A DNA stretch of 64,000 nt from Parietaria judaica (Eukaryota; Streptophyta; Magnoliopsida; Rosales; Urticaceae): NCBI GenBank assembly GCA_954871525.1, contig OX940863.1:38054501-38118500 (forward strand). The letters run 5' to 3'. How positions within the stretch are numbered: position 1 is the first letter of the stretch; every line of letters starts with the position of its first letter. A program made the translations under genes and the position numbers. This document shows, one piece after another, positions 47,255 through 59,030 of this stretch. A model generated the notes under the pieces. That model worked only from the letters and a program-made list of their open reading frames with translations, had not been told where the DNA came from and did not search any database.

Positions 47255-48540
47255 TGTTGATGTCCGATTTGGTCAAATCCATCCTCAACACAACCCGTGT
47301 CGTTTTGTCCCATAAACAACACAAGAGAAGGCGAGGAAATTCATCGCCCGAGGGTCAAGGAAGGCGCATCCTCGAGGAGGATCATCCGCGAGGAGGTGTG
47401 GCTAGCGTAAAAGCCAACTGCGATGGAGTGTCCCATCACGCTTAACGAGGAATTTCGTCATGATGGTCTATGCAGAGCCGAATGACGACTAGTAGGACGT
47501 GCATTTAATGAAGCCGACCTACTCACTCAATGAGAAGCGTCAGCGACGAGGCTTGCAGGGCCGAATGACGGCTGACGAGATGCGCATTTAATGAGGCTCA
47601 CCTACCCGTAATGACAGTCTCCTTGGAAGTGACATAAAGCAGGGATTAACCATGCTTCCCTCAAATGACTCTGGGAAGCGAATGATTAAAGAGAAAAAAG
47701 GCGGGAAAGACGCAAGGAGGACATAATGTAAACTCTATAAAAGGCAAGAAAAACCTCATTTGTAAAGGATGAGGGAGAGACAAAAACGTAATGAAAAGGA
47801 AGGCTCCCGGGAGCAAAGCCGGGAGCAAGGAGCAGGAAGGCTCCCGGGAGCAAAGCCGGGAGCAAGGAGCGGGAAGGCTCCCGGGAGCAAGGAGCAGGAA
47901 GGCTCCCGTGAGCGAAGCCCGGGAGCATGGAGCAGGAAGGCTCCCGGGAGCAAAGTCGGGAGCAAGGAGCGGGAAGGCTCCCGGAAGCAAAGAGCAGGAG
48001 CAAGCCCGGGAGCAAGGAGCAGGAAGGCTCCCGGGAGCAAAGCCCGGGAGCATGGAGCAGGAAGGCTCCCGGGAGCAAAGTCGGGAGCAAGGAGCGGGAA
48101 GGCTCCCGGAAGCAAAGTGCAGGAGAAAGCCCGAGAGCATGGAGCAGGAAGGCTCTCGGGAGCAAAGTCGGGAGCAAGGAGCGGGAAGGCTCCCGGAAGC
48201 AAAGAGCAGGAGAAAACCCGGGAGCAAGGAGCAGGAAGGCTCCCGGGAGCAAGACCAGAGAGAAAGAAGAAAGATAACGCGAACCACATTGAACTACGTG
48301 ATGACCTGATCCCGGTATACCGGGTACGTAGGCAGCCTCGCTGAAGCCGGCGAGGTGCGGCATCAAATCATATCCTATTCTTATCCTTTTCCTTCACTTG
48401 TCCAGCTATTCAACGAAAGGAAACCGAGTTCATTTCGGAAATTATAATAAAACAGAGATATTCATCATTTATTATTGTTTATTTGTTATTTGGTGATTGT
48501 CTTTGTGACTGGAAAGGGGTGGTTAAAAACCCCCTCTACA
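47255..48540 (+). repeat. Element D 5' LTR (1286 bp)
   Basis: TGTTGATGTC to CTCTACA. TATAAAA at 47736-47742. A palindrome-rich repeat block lies at 47800-48260 and a U5 motif with TACGTAGGCAGCCTCG near 48325. Confidence 0.94.
47800..48260 (+). repeat. Palindromic tandem repeats in the D 5' LTR
   Basis: Units of about 35-40 bp carrying the 12-bp palindrome GCTCCCGGGAGC (sometimes GCTCCCGGAAGC), followed by GGAGCAGGAAG or GGAGCGGGAAG. Nearly stop-free in all six frames. Confidence 0.92.
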
Positions 48541-48543
48541 GTT

Positions 48544-48561
48544 TGGCGCCCACCGAGGGGC
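48544..48561 (+). other. Element D primer binding site (tRNA-Lys, one mismatch)
   Basis: TGGCGCCCACCGAGGGGC. It differs from A by one base (T to A at base 13). Confidence 0.82.
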
Positions 48562-49362
48562 TTTGTTTTCTTTCTAACTCACAGCCAGGAACTTGGAGGA
48601 AAAAGAGATCTCAGCAAACGACGGAATCATCTCCAACGATGGGGAAGAAGGTACAGTGGCAGGTCTCCAACGACTGCTAGCTGAGGTGAAGAAGAAGAAA
48701 AGAAAAAAAAAACGACGGCGAAAGCCGAGGAAGCAAAAAGGAGGCGGAAGAAGAAGCGGAGGCGAACCGACGGCTCATACTCCTCATGGATTACGCCTCC
48801 GCCGATCAAAAGGAGAGACGCCCAGAAAATACGATGGTTGAAACCTTCTATCTCGTGGAAGAAGAGGGGCTGTGACCGGAGGAAGAAGCAGTGATCTCGA
48901 CAAAGAAGCGTGAGTCGGGAGGCGAAAGGAAGCAATTCGAGAGGAAGGAAAAAAAAGAAGAGATGGTCCATCGATGAGACCAAGAGGAGTAGAAAAAGAG
49001 TTCAGGGGCGAGGAGACTTCCTCGATAACCGAAGAAATCATGAGCAAGGAGATCTCAAGGAGCTCATCTCGAAGGAGAGCTCGAGGAGCTTGTCACGAAG
49101 AGGAGCTCGAGGACGTGGCCGAAAGCTTGAAGACGGCCGACAAGGCCAAAAGCATGGAGACGGCCGACGAGGCCAAGGGCATGAAGATGATCGATGAAAC
49201 CAGAAGCGAGAAGACAATCGACGACGACCCTCATAAAAACTAAAGTTTGATGCAGATACGACGAGGTCTATCCTAACCAAGGCGCAAAATCGGCGACGAA
49301 GTTGGCTGACCTCATCGCAAAAAGGTAACAATATACATATATCTACAAAATTACAAACAAAC
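48562..49362 (+). other. Element D sense leader, Lys/Glu/Arg-rich open frames
   Basis: Purine-rich. Short plus-strand frames (48593-48841, 48910-49197, 48974-49243) have no recognisable domain. They may be noise or a decayed leader ORF. Confidence 0.4.
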
Positions 49363-50226
49363 CGGCGAGAGTGCCGAGAAAATTATAAAAATAATAATAA
49401 TATATATATACGGCTAAGGGTGCCGAGCAAGCCCGGTCCGGCAATACAGGCCGAGATCCTATATACGGCTAAGGGTGCCGAGCAAGCCCGGTCCGGCAAT
49501 ACAGGCCGAGATCCTATATACGGCTAAGGGTGCCGAGCAAGCCCGGTCCGGCAATACAGACCGAGATCCTATATACGGCTAAGGGTGCCGAGCAAGCCCG
49601 GTCCGGCAAAACATGTCGAGATCCATATACGGCTAAGGGCGCCGAGCAAGCCCGGGCAGCGAGAGTGCCGAGGAAATATACAAGGCGAGAGTGCCTATGG
49701 GGTCCTGGGAATTAGTCGGCTCGTACCCGACGAAACCTAGCGATGCCCACAAGAGACAAATAAGGCGAGAATGCCTATGGGGTCCAGGAAATTAGTCGGC
49801 TCGTACCCGATGAAACCTAGTGATACCCGCAAGAGACAATACCGGCGAGAGTGCCGAGAAAATCTATTTACGGCTAAGGGTGCCGAGCAAGCCCAAACCG
49901 GCGAGAGTGCCGAGAAAATATATTTACGGCTAGGGTGCCGAGCAAACCCATACCGGCGAGAGTGCCGAGAAAATATATTTACTGCTAAGGGTGCCGAGCA
50001 AGCCCAAACCGGCGAGAGTGCAGAGAAAATAAAAGAGGCGAGAGTGCCAAGCTAAAAGGCGAGAGAGCCTATGGGATCCTGGAAACTAATCAGCTCGTAC
50101 CCGATAAAGCCCATCGACACCCAGAAAGAGGTACGGCGAGAGTGCCGAGTGAAAGAGGTACGGCGAGAGTGCCGAGTGAAAGAGGTACGACGAGAGTGCC
50201 GAGTAAAAGAGGTACGGCGAAAATGC
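49363..50226 (+). repeat. Element D tandem repeat block
   Basis: Same unit vocabulary as in A and B: CGGCTAAGGGTGCCGAGCAA units of 55 bp (49413-49630), then GGCGAGAGTGCC units. Confidence 0.9.
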
Positions 50227-51139
50227 AATTTCCAAGGTACAAGCGGATTTGTATATTCATACTTCTAAAATATGTCTTACATTTACAAAGTATATATTTA
50301 CATTTACACTTTTATCTTCGAAGTATATATTACAGTGTTTACAGAGTTTAAATAAACAAGGGAAGTCTCTCGATGAAAAATCAACGATGCCTGGGCCGCA
50401 TCAGCCCCCATCGGCGAATGACGTCGCCAACAAAGTCCTCTATGACGGCCAAGTACTCTGGCTCATGACCAGGGAACCATGCCAGCCTTCGAAGAAGAAT
50501 CTAAGAATAACACGCAACGAGAAGAATAGAGGAAGCACTGCAAGGAAAGAAAGAGTTAGTCATGAGCAAGGCAAAGGTTGCTGCATCCGTGACATAGGCA
50601 TCGTCATCGCGAGGAGACTAGAGCTGGAAGAGGTTCATCGCTGCGAGGAGTTCGTCGCTATAAGCGAGCTCGTCGTCGCGAGGAACTTGCCGAAGAATAT
50701 CATCGCTGGAAGAAGTTCATCGATGCGAGGAGTTCGTTGCTGTAAGCGAGCTCGTCGTCGCAAGGAGCTTGCCGAAGAAGATCATCGCTGGAAGAAGTTC
50801 ATCGCTATAAGCGAGCTCGTCGTCGCGAGGAGCTTGTAGCCGAAGGGATGATCACCGCGGGAAGAAGTTCATCGCTGGGATGAGTTCGTCACTATAAGCG
50901 GGCTCATCGACGCAAAGAGCGTGTCGCCAAGAGAAGCTCGCCGCCTTAAGAAAGATGCTTCACCCAACGAAACCAGTTACAACTCAGCAGGATTCTGCAT
51001 CAGCTTCCCGAACGGAATCCACCAATCAACAGACTATGATGATGTTCTCCGATAAAGTTTCTCGGGGCAACCGCGTCAACTAAAGTGGTCGATGGAGTTC
51101 GCAAATATCCTTGACAGGTCACCATTGCACTCGTCTTTC
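50227..51139 (+). other. Element D 3' internal region with about 82-bp repeats
   Basis: No gene seen. From 50627 to about 50930 there are four imperfect units of about 82 bp containing GAAGAAGTTCATCGCTG and AAGCGAGCTCGTCGTCGC. Confidence 0.65.
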
Positions 51140-51169
51140 ATTTTACCAAGTGTTTACACTTGATAAAAT
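51140..51169 (+). repeat. Pre-PPT hairpin, element D
   Basis: Arms ATTTTACCAAGTGT and ACACTTGATAAAAT around TT. Same structure as A and B. Confidence 0.85.
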
Positions 51170-51180
51170 GGGGGACTAAC
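51165..51180 (+). other. Element D polypurine tract
   Basis: AAAATGGGGGACTAAC before the 3' LTR. Confidence 0.85.
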
Positions 51181-52442
51181 TGTTGATGTCGGATTTGGTC
51201 AAATCCATCCTCAACACAACCCGTGTCGTTTTGTCCCATAAACAACACAAGAGAAGGCGAGGAAATTCATCGCCCGAGGGTCAAGGAAGGCGCATCCTCG
51301 AGGAGGATCATCCGCGAGGAGGTGTGGCTAGCGTAAAAGCCAACTGCGATGGAGTGTCCCATCACGCTTAACGAGGAATTTCGTCATGATGGTCTATGCA
51401 GAGCCGAATGACGACTAATAGGACGTGCATTTAATGAAGCCGACCTACTCACTCAATGAGAAGCGTCAGCGACGAGGCTTGCAGGGCCGAATGACGGCTG
51501 ACGAGATGCGCATTTAATGAGGCTCACGTACCCGTAATGACAGTCTCCTTGGAAGTGACATAAAGCAGGGATCAACCATGCTTCCCTCAAATGACTCTGG
51601 GAAGCGAATGATTAAAGAGAAAAAAGGCGGGAAAGACGCAAGGAGGACATAATGTAAACTCTATAAAAGGCAAGAGAAACCTCATTTGTAAATGAGGAGG
51701 GAGAGACAAAAACGTAATGAAAAGGAAGGCTCCCGGGAGCAAAGCCGGGAGCAAGGAGCAGGAAGGCTCCCGGGAGCAAAGCCGGGAGCAAGGAGCGGGA
51801 AGGCTCCCGGGAGCAAGGAGCAGGAAGGCTCCCGGAAGCAAAGCCCGGGAGCATGGAGCAGGAAGGCTCCCGGGAGCAAAGTCGGGAGCAAGGAGCGGGA
51901 AGGCTCCCGGAAGCAAAGAGCAGGAGCAAGCCCGGGAGCAAGGAGCAGGAAGGCTCCCGGGAGCAAAGCCCGGGAGCAAAGTCGGGAGCAAGGAGCGGGA
52001 AGGCTCCCGGAAGCTAAGAGCAGGAGAAAGCCCGGGAGCATGGAGCAGGAAGGCTCCCGGGAGCAAAGTCGGGAGCAAGGAGCGGGAAGGCTCCCGGAAG
52101 CAAAGAGCATGAGAAAACCCGGGAGCAAGGAGCAGGAAGGCTCCCGGGAGCAAAGACCAGAGAGAAAGAAGAAAGATAACGCGAACCACATTGAACTACG
52201 TGATGACCTGATCCCGGTATACCGGGTACGTAGGCAGCCTCGCTGAAGCCGGCGAGGTGCGGCATCAAATCATATCCTATTCTTATCCTTTTCCTTCACT
52301 TGTCCAGCTATTCAACGAAAGGAAACCGAGCTCATTTCGGAAATTATAATAAAACAGAGATATTCATCATTTATTATTGTTTATTTGTTATTTGGTGATT
52401 GTCTTTGTGACTGGAAAGGGGTGGTGAAAAACCCCCTCTACA
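51181..52442 (+). repeat. Element D 3' LTR (1262 bp)
   Basis: TGTTGATGTC to CTCTACA. It is 24 bp shorter than the 5' LTR, mainly because the palindromic block has a different unit arrangement. Confidence 0.94.
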
Positions 52443-53367
52443 GTTCTAATTTGCAATAGGGTCTCAACGGGGATATTGGACCATTGTTTGGTAGTTGGGA
52501 TCGAAGCCCACCGTCCTAAGTTGTGTAATGATCTTGTAGGTACCCGATTGAAACGGCAATCGTGACGGGTTATGTTTAAGACTCTATTAAGATTAGGTAT
52601 AAAGTTGTATAAAGTTGTTGAATGTAATGGCAGGGATTCCGAGGTTTTGAACTTTTCGGGACCCTATTATAACCAGCGATCATGTGGACGTGTTATGTCC
52701 GAAAGCCAATCGAGATTGAAGATATTGAATGTGTGCTGGCGGGATCTCGAGGCTTGATCTTTGACGAGACCCTTCCTTCTAGCGCCAAATGTTAATGCCG
52801 AAAAATGGATCAACACTAAAGCGGCCCAACTTTTGATTTTGGGTCGGGCCCAATGTCCGCCTAACGGTCAGATCGGGTTTGGAACTTGATTTTCCGCCTT
52901 CGTTGATATGCTTAAGGACATAAAAAAGAAGGAGTATTATAATATATGATGCCGGACCTCGTCACTTGTAACAAGGCTGCCTACGTACCCATTTTAACGG
53001 GATGAGGTCATCACGTAGTTCAAAGTGAGCGTTGAGAGATTTTATCGCTCAAGAGAGCGTTTCAGTGAAATGTGTATAGTTCCGAGTTCGAATGGGATCG
53101 GATCTGTTTTTCTGAGTTTGAATCTTCTATTTATAGAAGTGTTCATGGGCCTCTGAGCAATTAAAAATAACTTTATTAAGCCCCTGGGCAATTAAGTAAT
53201 TGTTGTAAACCTCATTTGAAGGGTGCTCATTTCTAGGGCGCTCATTTCAAGCGCGCCTGTTTCTAAAGAGCCTATTTTAAGGGCGTCCATTTGTAGCGCG
53301 CCCATACTTTTTGGGCTTTTTATTATTTTTTGCCCAATTTTTAGGCTAGGCAAAAATACCCATAACA
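52443..53367 (-). mobile_element. Minus-strand LTR element fragment (5' LTR 52790-53367, tRNA-Asn primer site)
   Basis: On the minus strand the LTR reads TGTTATGGGT...GCATTAACA (578 bp), with TATAAATA at plus positions 53135-53128 and the U5 motif TACGTAGGCAGCC near 52980. It is followed by TGGCGCTAGAAGGAAGGG (52788-52771), close to the complement of the tRNA-Asn 3' end. The internal part 52443-52789 has no clear domain. Element D inserted at its truncated end. Confidence 0.75.
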
Positions 53368-54789
53368 ATCGTTATTTTCTCTTTATCTCTAAAAAAAATT
53401 CCAATCTATATTCTTTGATATGATTTTATTTTTATTTTGTATAAAGGTAAAAATAACGTAAGTTTACATAGAACAATATAGCAATATTATCAAATTCAAA
53501 AATATTTTGTGAAAATAGAAGTAATTAAATTAAAAAATAATAAAGTAGTATGTCGAGGTTGAGCTCGAGCACTTGTTGTGGTGTTGGAATTCAATGGTCT
53601 ACCGAGTTTCAAGAGTGACAGCTGTCCAACTGCCATATCTGTCATTCCACGTGGATTCATCTGGTCCTTTTCCGACCATCTTCTCGTTGAACTCTCAAAA
53701 ATTCACCACAAATTAAAATTAAATTCAATTAGAACATCCAATCTATAGTTGCCGTTGATTCATCAGGTGTTGACATTGATCTGCCACGTGTCAGACTCTC
53801 GTGAATTCGCAGGACTCGCATGACAACTCGAGACTCGGCTTCTTGCTTACTTTTTCCACGTAAATCAAAGAAAACTCCTATTCTTAATCTTTGTATATAT
53901 ATCATAATACAATTAATTAATTATGACGCTTATTAACCCCCTTATTTTTATTTGCAAAAATATATTTGTTGAAAATATACATATAACTCTCTACTATTAA
54001 TTTAATTTAATAATTTCTTTAAAAAAAATTAAGCCTATTTTCTTGATTATCTAAAAAAGTATATGCTATATTTTTGTAAAAGACTATATAGTTTAGAACA
54101 CAAGGCCATTTAGAGTTTTTAAAAATATAAATAATGAAAGAGTTTTAAAAATGAAATTAAAGATTAAGGGCACATTTTAAAAATAAAATATATATATATG
54201 TATATCTACAAAAAAAAAAATCCATATTCACTTTTCAAAATAACTTTCTAAGTTGGTATAAGCATTGTCAACTGCTAATTACCATTTAATTTAATAAAAA
54301 TAATAATATAGAATATTGAAAGAAAATGATATTCAAGTTTGTGGGATCCGATAGAAACTGTTTCTCTTGTTTTCTTTTGGCTGAGAACTTGTTCAAAGCC
54401 TGGTCGGGCGACAAAGGTGGCGATTCCTCACCAACCGTACGATTTTTTTCTTAATATTTATTTATTAATAACTGTTTCTCGGACAAACACGTGACCAGTT
54501 TTTACCGCCAAAACGTGCGTGTTCCTGTTTAAACCCCCGATCCCACCGCCACGTGGCACCCAGTGGAGTGGATCACCCCAAATAGAGGATGGAACTGGTC
54601 CAACGCCACCGCCTGCAGCCGGTCGCCTTGCCCCGCGCCACCGGAGATCGCAGGTCTCTTCGAACACGTCACCAGTTATAGTTTTTCCAGAGGTTTTAAT
54701 TAAGTTAAAAACACACTCCGTTTTCTCAGGTGGGTTTTCCATTTCGAGTATATATATTTATATTTATATATAATTATTCTTAAAACATT
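53368..54789. promoter_or_regulatory. AT-rich intergenic region and promoter of the telomere-binding protein gene
   Basis: Four palindromic CACGTG G-box cores lie at 53648-53653, 53785-53790, 54488-54493 and 54550-54555. A TATATATTTATA-type box is at about 54749-54762. ORFs at 54458-54773 are not supported as genes. Confidence 0.5.
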
Positions 54790-54940
54790 CTTCCACAATT
54801 CTTTCTTTCTCTAAAAGCGATTCTTTCCCAGTTAGCTCTACTATAATGTAAGTGTACATATGTAATCCTGTTATATATGCTCTTCTGTGTTTTGGGTTCT
54901 GTCGAGGTTTAAGGATTCGAGTTCTGGAGATTCCTCAGCA

Positions 54941-55293
54941 ATGGTGATCATTTTCCTGAGTCAAGGTAAATATATATTTTTTGCTTCAGTAAATTTTTCT
55001 GTAGAGTGACGTGTAGATACATATATAATGTATCATAACCTGAGAGTTGTAATGAATCTTTGTTCATCAAATTTGGCATTGCATTGTTACCAATTTGGCT
55101 CTGTAACTAGTAACTATATATTGTGTGTGCAAATACGGTATGTTTGTTGTGTTTTTCGATCTCCGAATTTCTCGAAACTTGATCGCGACTCGTTTTCGGG
55201 TGTTTTTCTGTATGTGTGCACGGCTTTGTTAGATTGAGTAAGTTCGGTTATTTTTTCCCAGAAATGAGTGCCTCGGAATTTTCCGCGGTTTAG
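54941..55293 (+). promoter_or_regulatory. Candidate spliced upstream ORF (17 codons) in the 5' leader
   Basis: ATG at 54941 reads 25 nt to a likely donor (CAAG/GTAAATA, intron 54966-55261). After the acceptor TTCCCAG it continues to TAG at 55291-55293. That is 6 nt before the main ATG. It is a prediction that depends on the leader intron. Confidence 0.4.
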
Positions 55294-55299
55294 GGAAGG

Positions 55300-57723
55300 A
55301 TGCTGGAGAATGGCTTGAACGGCTTTCCTCGAGCGTGTCGATCTGCGAGGGTGAAGCATTCGCACTCTAAACCAGCTCCGATTTGTGTCCAATCCGATTC
55401 ATAATGATGTCGTAACTGTTTATTTTATTTGTTTGCGGTTCAGGCTCGAGGACCTGTCGGGAAGAAAGTCGAAAGCGTGCAGAATCACTCATTCGAGATT
55501 TTGGCTAGTGTAGCGGGAAAGTTGTTGGACAATGGCGATAAATTTTTTAATTCTTGTTCTAGTAATTATGCGGAAGAGCAGTATTGCTCTTGCGATGAGC
55601 TCGAGGATTTTGATGAGAAACCCGTTTGTTCTGATCGAGCTCGCGAGGACTTCGATTCTGGGATTTCTTCCGTGTCAAGTAAAAGCAAAGAGTTGGGGGA
55701 GATGGATTTGGATAAAAAGTCGAAGGTGTTTAACGAGAGAAAGGGTTTTGAGAAGTCCACACAATTTTCCGAGTTGATTGGAGGAAAGGATCGGGGTATT
55801 TCGGTGGAGACGACACGGGAATTTGAATTGCGTCGAAATAGGAAGAGAAGTTTCAGGGATGAAACAGGTTCTTCAGGAGATGAAAAGACATTGGAGGGTA
55901 AACGACCGGGATTGGCCGGTTTTTTAACATGTCACGCTTCAAATGTTCGGGTAGTTAGAAAAGATAAAGATGAAATCTCTCGAGGGGCGATTCAGAGTAC
56001 CAAAAGCCAGGAAATGAAGAAGATTTCTCTGACCGCGATGGACGACAATCATTGTAGTGCCGGTAATTGAACCTATTTTCACACTTTAATTCGGTTCATC
56101 ATCGAGTTCAATTTACAATATAGTTGCTATCTCTAACAATATAATATTTTAGACGGGTCAGTGAAGGAAGTTTACGATGACAAGCAAATTTGTCATTCTC
56201 ACGAAGGATCGCAGAAGATCTATCCGTATAAGAAGAGGAAATTCTTCGATTTTGACTCTTTGTCTACTACCGACGGAGGATTTAAACGAGAAGGTGTCTC
56301 GATTCCTTCTGATAAGAGAATTAACGGCAAGACTTGCACTGCAAGTCAACGCGTGGCCCCTAATTCTAAAGACTGTAATGGTAGGATAAGAGCTGAATTG
56401 AAGTTATCTACTTAACTCGAACTTTTGTTATTTTAATAAACTCGTAGGTTTCTTGACGTGTTTTTCTTTGTTAATCAGTGAAGCTTAGTATTAAGTCGTT
56501 CAAGGTTCCCGAGCTCTTTATTGATATCTCGACGAACGCAACTGTTGGCTCACTGAAGGTACTTTCCTACTTCAAATTTTGAGTTGAATTAATAGAATGA
56601 ACCGAACGATTATACTAATAACGTCTTTTCCAATAGAGAACGGTTATGGAGGCTGTGACATCTATTTTGGGAGATGGACTGCACGTCGGGATCCTTGTCA
56701 GGGGAAAGAAAGTCAGAGATGACAACAAAACCCTCATACAGACCGGGATTTCTCAATACGACAAGTGTGACAACTTGGGGTTTGTCTTGGAGCCCAATAA
56801 TACTCTAACTGCGACATCGATGCCTGTCAAGAGCGAACATTTAATGCCTAAAAAGCACGGAGTAACTAGGTAACCTCGTCGAGTTAATGAACTTTGAAAG
56901 TGAGAAAAGACGAAAAATGGGATCGCCCAAGATGTCTTGACACTAAGTTCTTTGGCTTAGGCACAGTGAAGGGACTACGAATGCATCGTTGCATCGTCCG
57001 GTGAAGAGTCTCGGCGGTGGCTGCGTCGAGAGTGATAAAACGAATCTCAGCTGCAAATCTATCGTTCCGGTGCCGCAGATGAGCATGGAACCGTTAGCTG
57101 TGGCTCCTCTGGCTCGCAAATCAGGGCATCACGAGTACGCTCAACGGCGGATCAGGAGGCCGTTCTCTGTTTCTGAAGTCGAAGCTCTAGTACGAGCTGT
57201 TGAGAAACTTGGAACCGGAAGGTTTCTTCTGCAGACTGATCCATTATAGTTTCGGGCTTTGCTATAGTTATATATGTATATTCAAAATAAAATGCTTTTT
57301 TTTTCTCTTCGTTTTTGGGCTTGTAGGTGGCGTGATGTTAAATTTCATGCGTTCGACAATGCAAAGCACCGAACTTACGTGGATTTAAAGGTGAGCATTA
57401 CCGAAAGCTACAGCTTCGAAGCCATTAATATCACAACATATAGTTACTCATTTCAACGATTTCATCATTAACTTTCTTGATAATTAAACAAATTACACAC
57501 TACGATCTATAACGACGAACGCACTCATAATGTGTCGTTGGGTCCTTTCGGAACTTTTCTGCAGGATAAGTGGAAGACGCTGGTGCACACGGCTCGTATA
57601 TCCCCGCAGCAGAGGAGAGGCGAGCCCGTCCCACAGGAGCTTCTTGACCGAGTCTTGGCGGCTCAGTCGCACTGGTCCCACTCCCACCGCCCGGCCAAGC
57701 AGCACGCCCGAATTTCAGCCTGA
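55300..57723 (+). CDS. TRP1-like: Telomere repeat-binding protein (TRFL/TRP1-TBP1 type), 564 aa
   Basis: Coding exons, all with GT-AG introns: 55300-55350, 55444-56062, 56153-56380, 56479-56558, 56637-56869, 56961-57221, 57327-57390, 57565-57723. They join to 1695 nt without a break. The start has an in-frame stop nine bases upstream, and the N-terminus (RACRSAR, then FEILASVAGKLL) fits the family. Residues about 300-375 form the ubiquitin-like fold (KLSIKSFKVPELFIDIS). The C-terminal Myb-type telobox is at about 466-540 (RRPFSVSEVEALVRAVEKLG, then VDLKDKWK at 509-516). The protein binds double-stranded TTTAGGG repeats in the nucleus. Arabidopsis relatives are of similar size (about 580-640 aa). 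It appears intact. Which paralog it is cannot be told. Confidence 0.94.
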
Positions 57724-58654
57724 GTTTTCATTCCTCGCCTTTCACGGAGAAAGTAATGTGGAAAGCGCGAGTAGCTTAGAGGTTAGATCTTCCTGACATT
57801 GTTGGATGTAGAAATAATTCAATGTGAAAGAGGCCTTTTGTGTATGGAAAAGGTCCTCGAGAAATTTACGTGTGTACATTATATCTATATATACACATAT
57901 AATATCTCCTATTCTGCGGATATTGGTATTTCATGGATGAATTGATTGGGGAATAAGGTCATTATGCTTGAATAATGACCATTTGCACTTTGCAGCATTT
58001 GCACTTTGCAGCATTTCAAACGCGTATCTGTTTTACAATTACTTTCAGCAAATAACTTTTTTTATTATTAGTATTAGACATGAAAATGTTACGCTGAAAA
58101 AAAAAATCTGAATATATGTATTTGTAATGACCAAAAAGTAATTATCAACAAATTCAGTTAAGGAAATAAATTATGTTTTAATAGGGAAAATAAAATTCCT
58201 TCTTAACAATTGCAGAATATATATTGATACAATTTCAACTCCTTTTTATATCTTAAGCTCCTCTGACTTGGTTCATTCTCAGTCGACGTGGGATTTATTC
58301 GTCTCTTACACAATTTCTTCATTTTTCAAATATCATTTATGATACTTATTATATACACATGTAAGACCTTTTCTCTTAAACGTGTAGTTCATAGTCACTC
58401 TTATCGATTCCGTCTAGCAGTGAAGCAGTATGATTCATATTAGAAGTGGATCTTTCAGCGATAGGAGGGTCTTGTCACGGTTTAGATTTTCTAGATAGAT
58501 GTTCTTTGAGCACACGGGTATAGTCTTTACTGTTGTTGCATGCAAAAGTTTATAGTTCTGCAGTTTATTAGCGACTTGGATTTTGTTAGACGACAATATA
58601 AATAAATTTATCAATGCACGGTGCTGCCAATATTCTAAAGTGTAACAAAATGAT
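57724..58654. other. 3'UTR and AT-rich intergenic DNA
   Basis: 3'UTR likely extends to about 57850-57950. Beyond it no gene is seen. Confidence 0.5.
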
Positions 58655-59030
58655 GGGTGCGTTTGGCACAGCTTATTTAGCCCTGTTTTTGTTTATAAAA
58701 TAAACTTAACCGCTTTTCAGGTGTTTGGCAAAATTATTTTTCCAAAAAACACAAAATCGATTTTGAATTTTTGTACATGAATTGTGAAAGCTAGGATTCG
58801 TAGCTTTTGGTTTTTTCTAAAAACAAAAATACGGTTTTAGTCTATTTTAGTCTTTTTAGCCTAAATAAATTTTTTTACCAAACGCTAAATCAGTTTTTGT
58901 TACTAGCAACAACAACTGTTTTATAAACAATTTACCAAACACCTGCCGGTTTTTTTTTCAAAAACTGTTTGTTTTTTAAACTAGAACTAAAAACATTTTT
59001 TGTAAAAATTAAGCTGTGCCAAACAGGCCC
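58655..59030. mobile_element. MITE with hAT-like terminal inverted repeats (376 bp)
   Basis: Ends GGGTGC-GTTTGGCACAGCTTA and its inverted counterpart TAAGCTGTGCCAAAC-AGGCCC. Inner parts also mirror each other (AGGTGTTTGGCAAA against its complement near 58940). GAT flanks both ends, and no 8-bp duplication was found, so superfamily is unsure. Confidence 0.72.

Larger units (their letters stand above)
47255..52442 (+). mobile_element. Non-autonomous LTR retrotransposon, element D (5188 bp)
   Basis: LTRs 47255-48540 and 51181-52442. Near-perfect target duplication GTTCC (47250-47254) and GTTCT (52443-52447). It shares with A and B the LTR start style, primer site, tandem repeats, pre-PPT hairpin and polypurine tract, but has neither the F-box ORF nor the antisense gene. 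No gag or pol. Confidence 0.92.

Noticed and set aside
47661..48366. Six overlapping 100-230-codon ORFs on both strands in element D's LTRs (also 51587-52268)
   Set aside because: All are open because the repeat unit lacks stop codons in every frame. The predicted proteins are simple repeats and overlap each other.
54458..54773. ORFs of 84 and 94 codons upstream of the telomere-binding protein gene
   Set aside because: Opposite-strand mirror frames in a promoter with G-boxes, with no domain or splice support.
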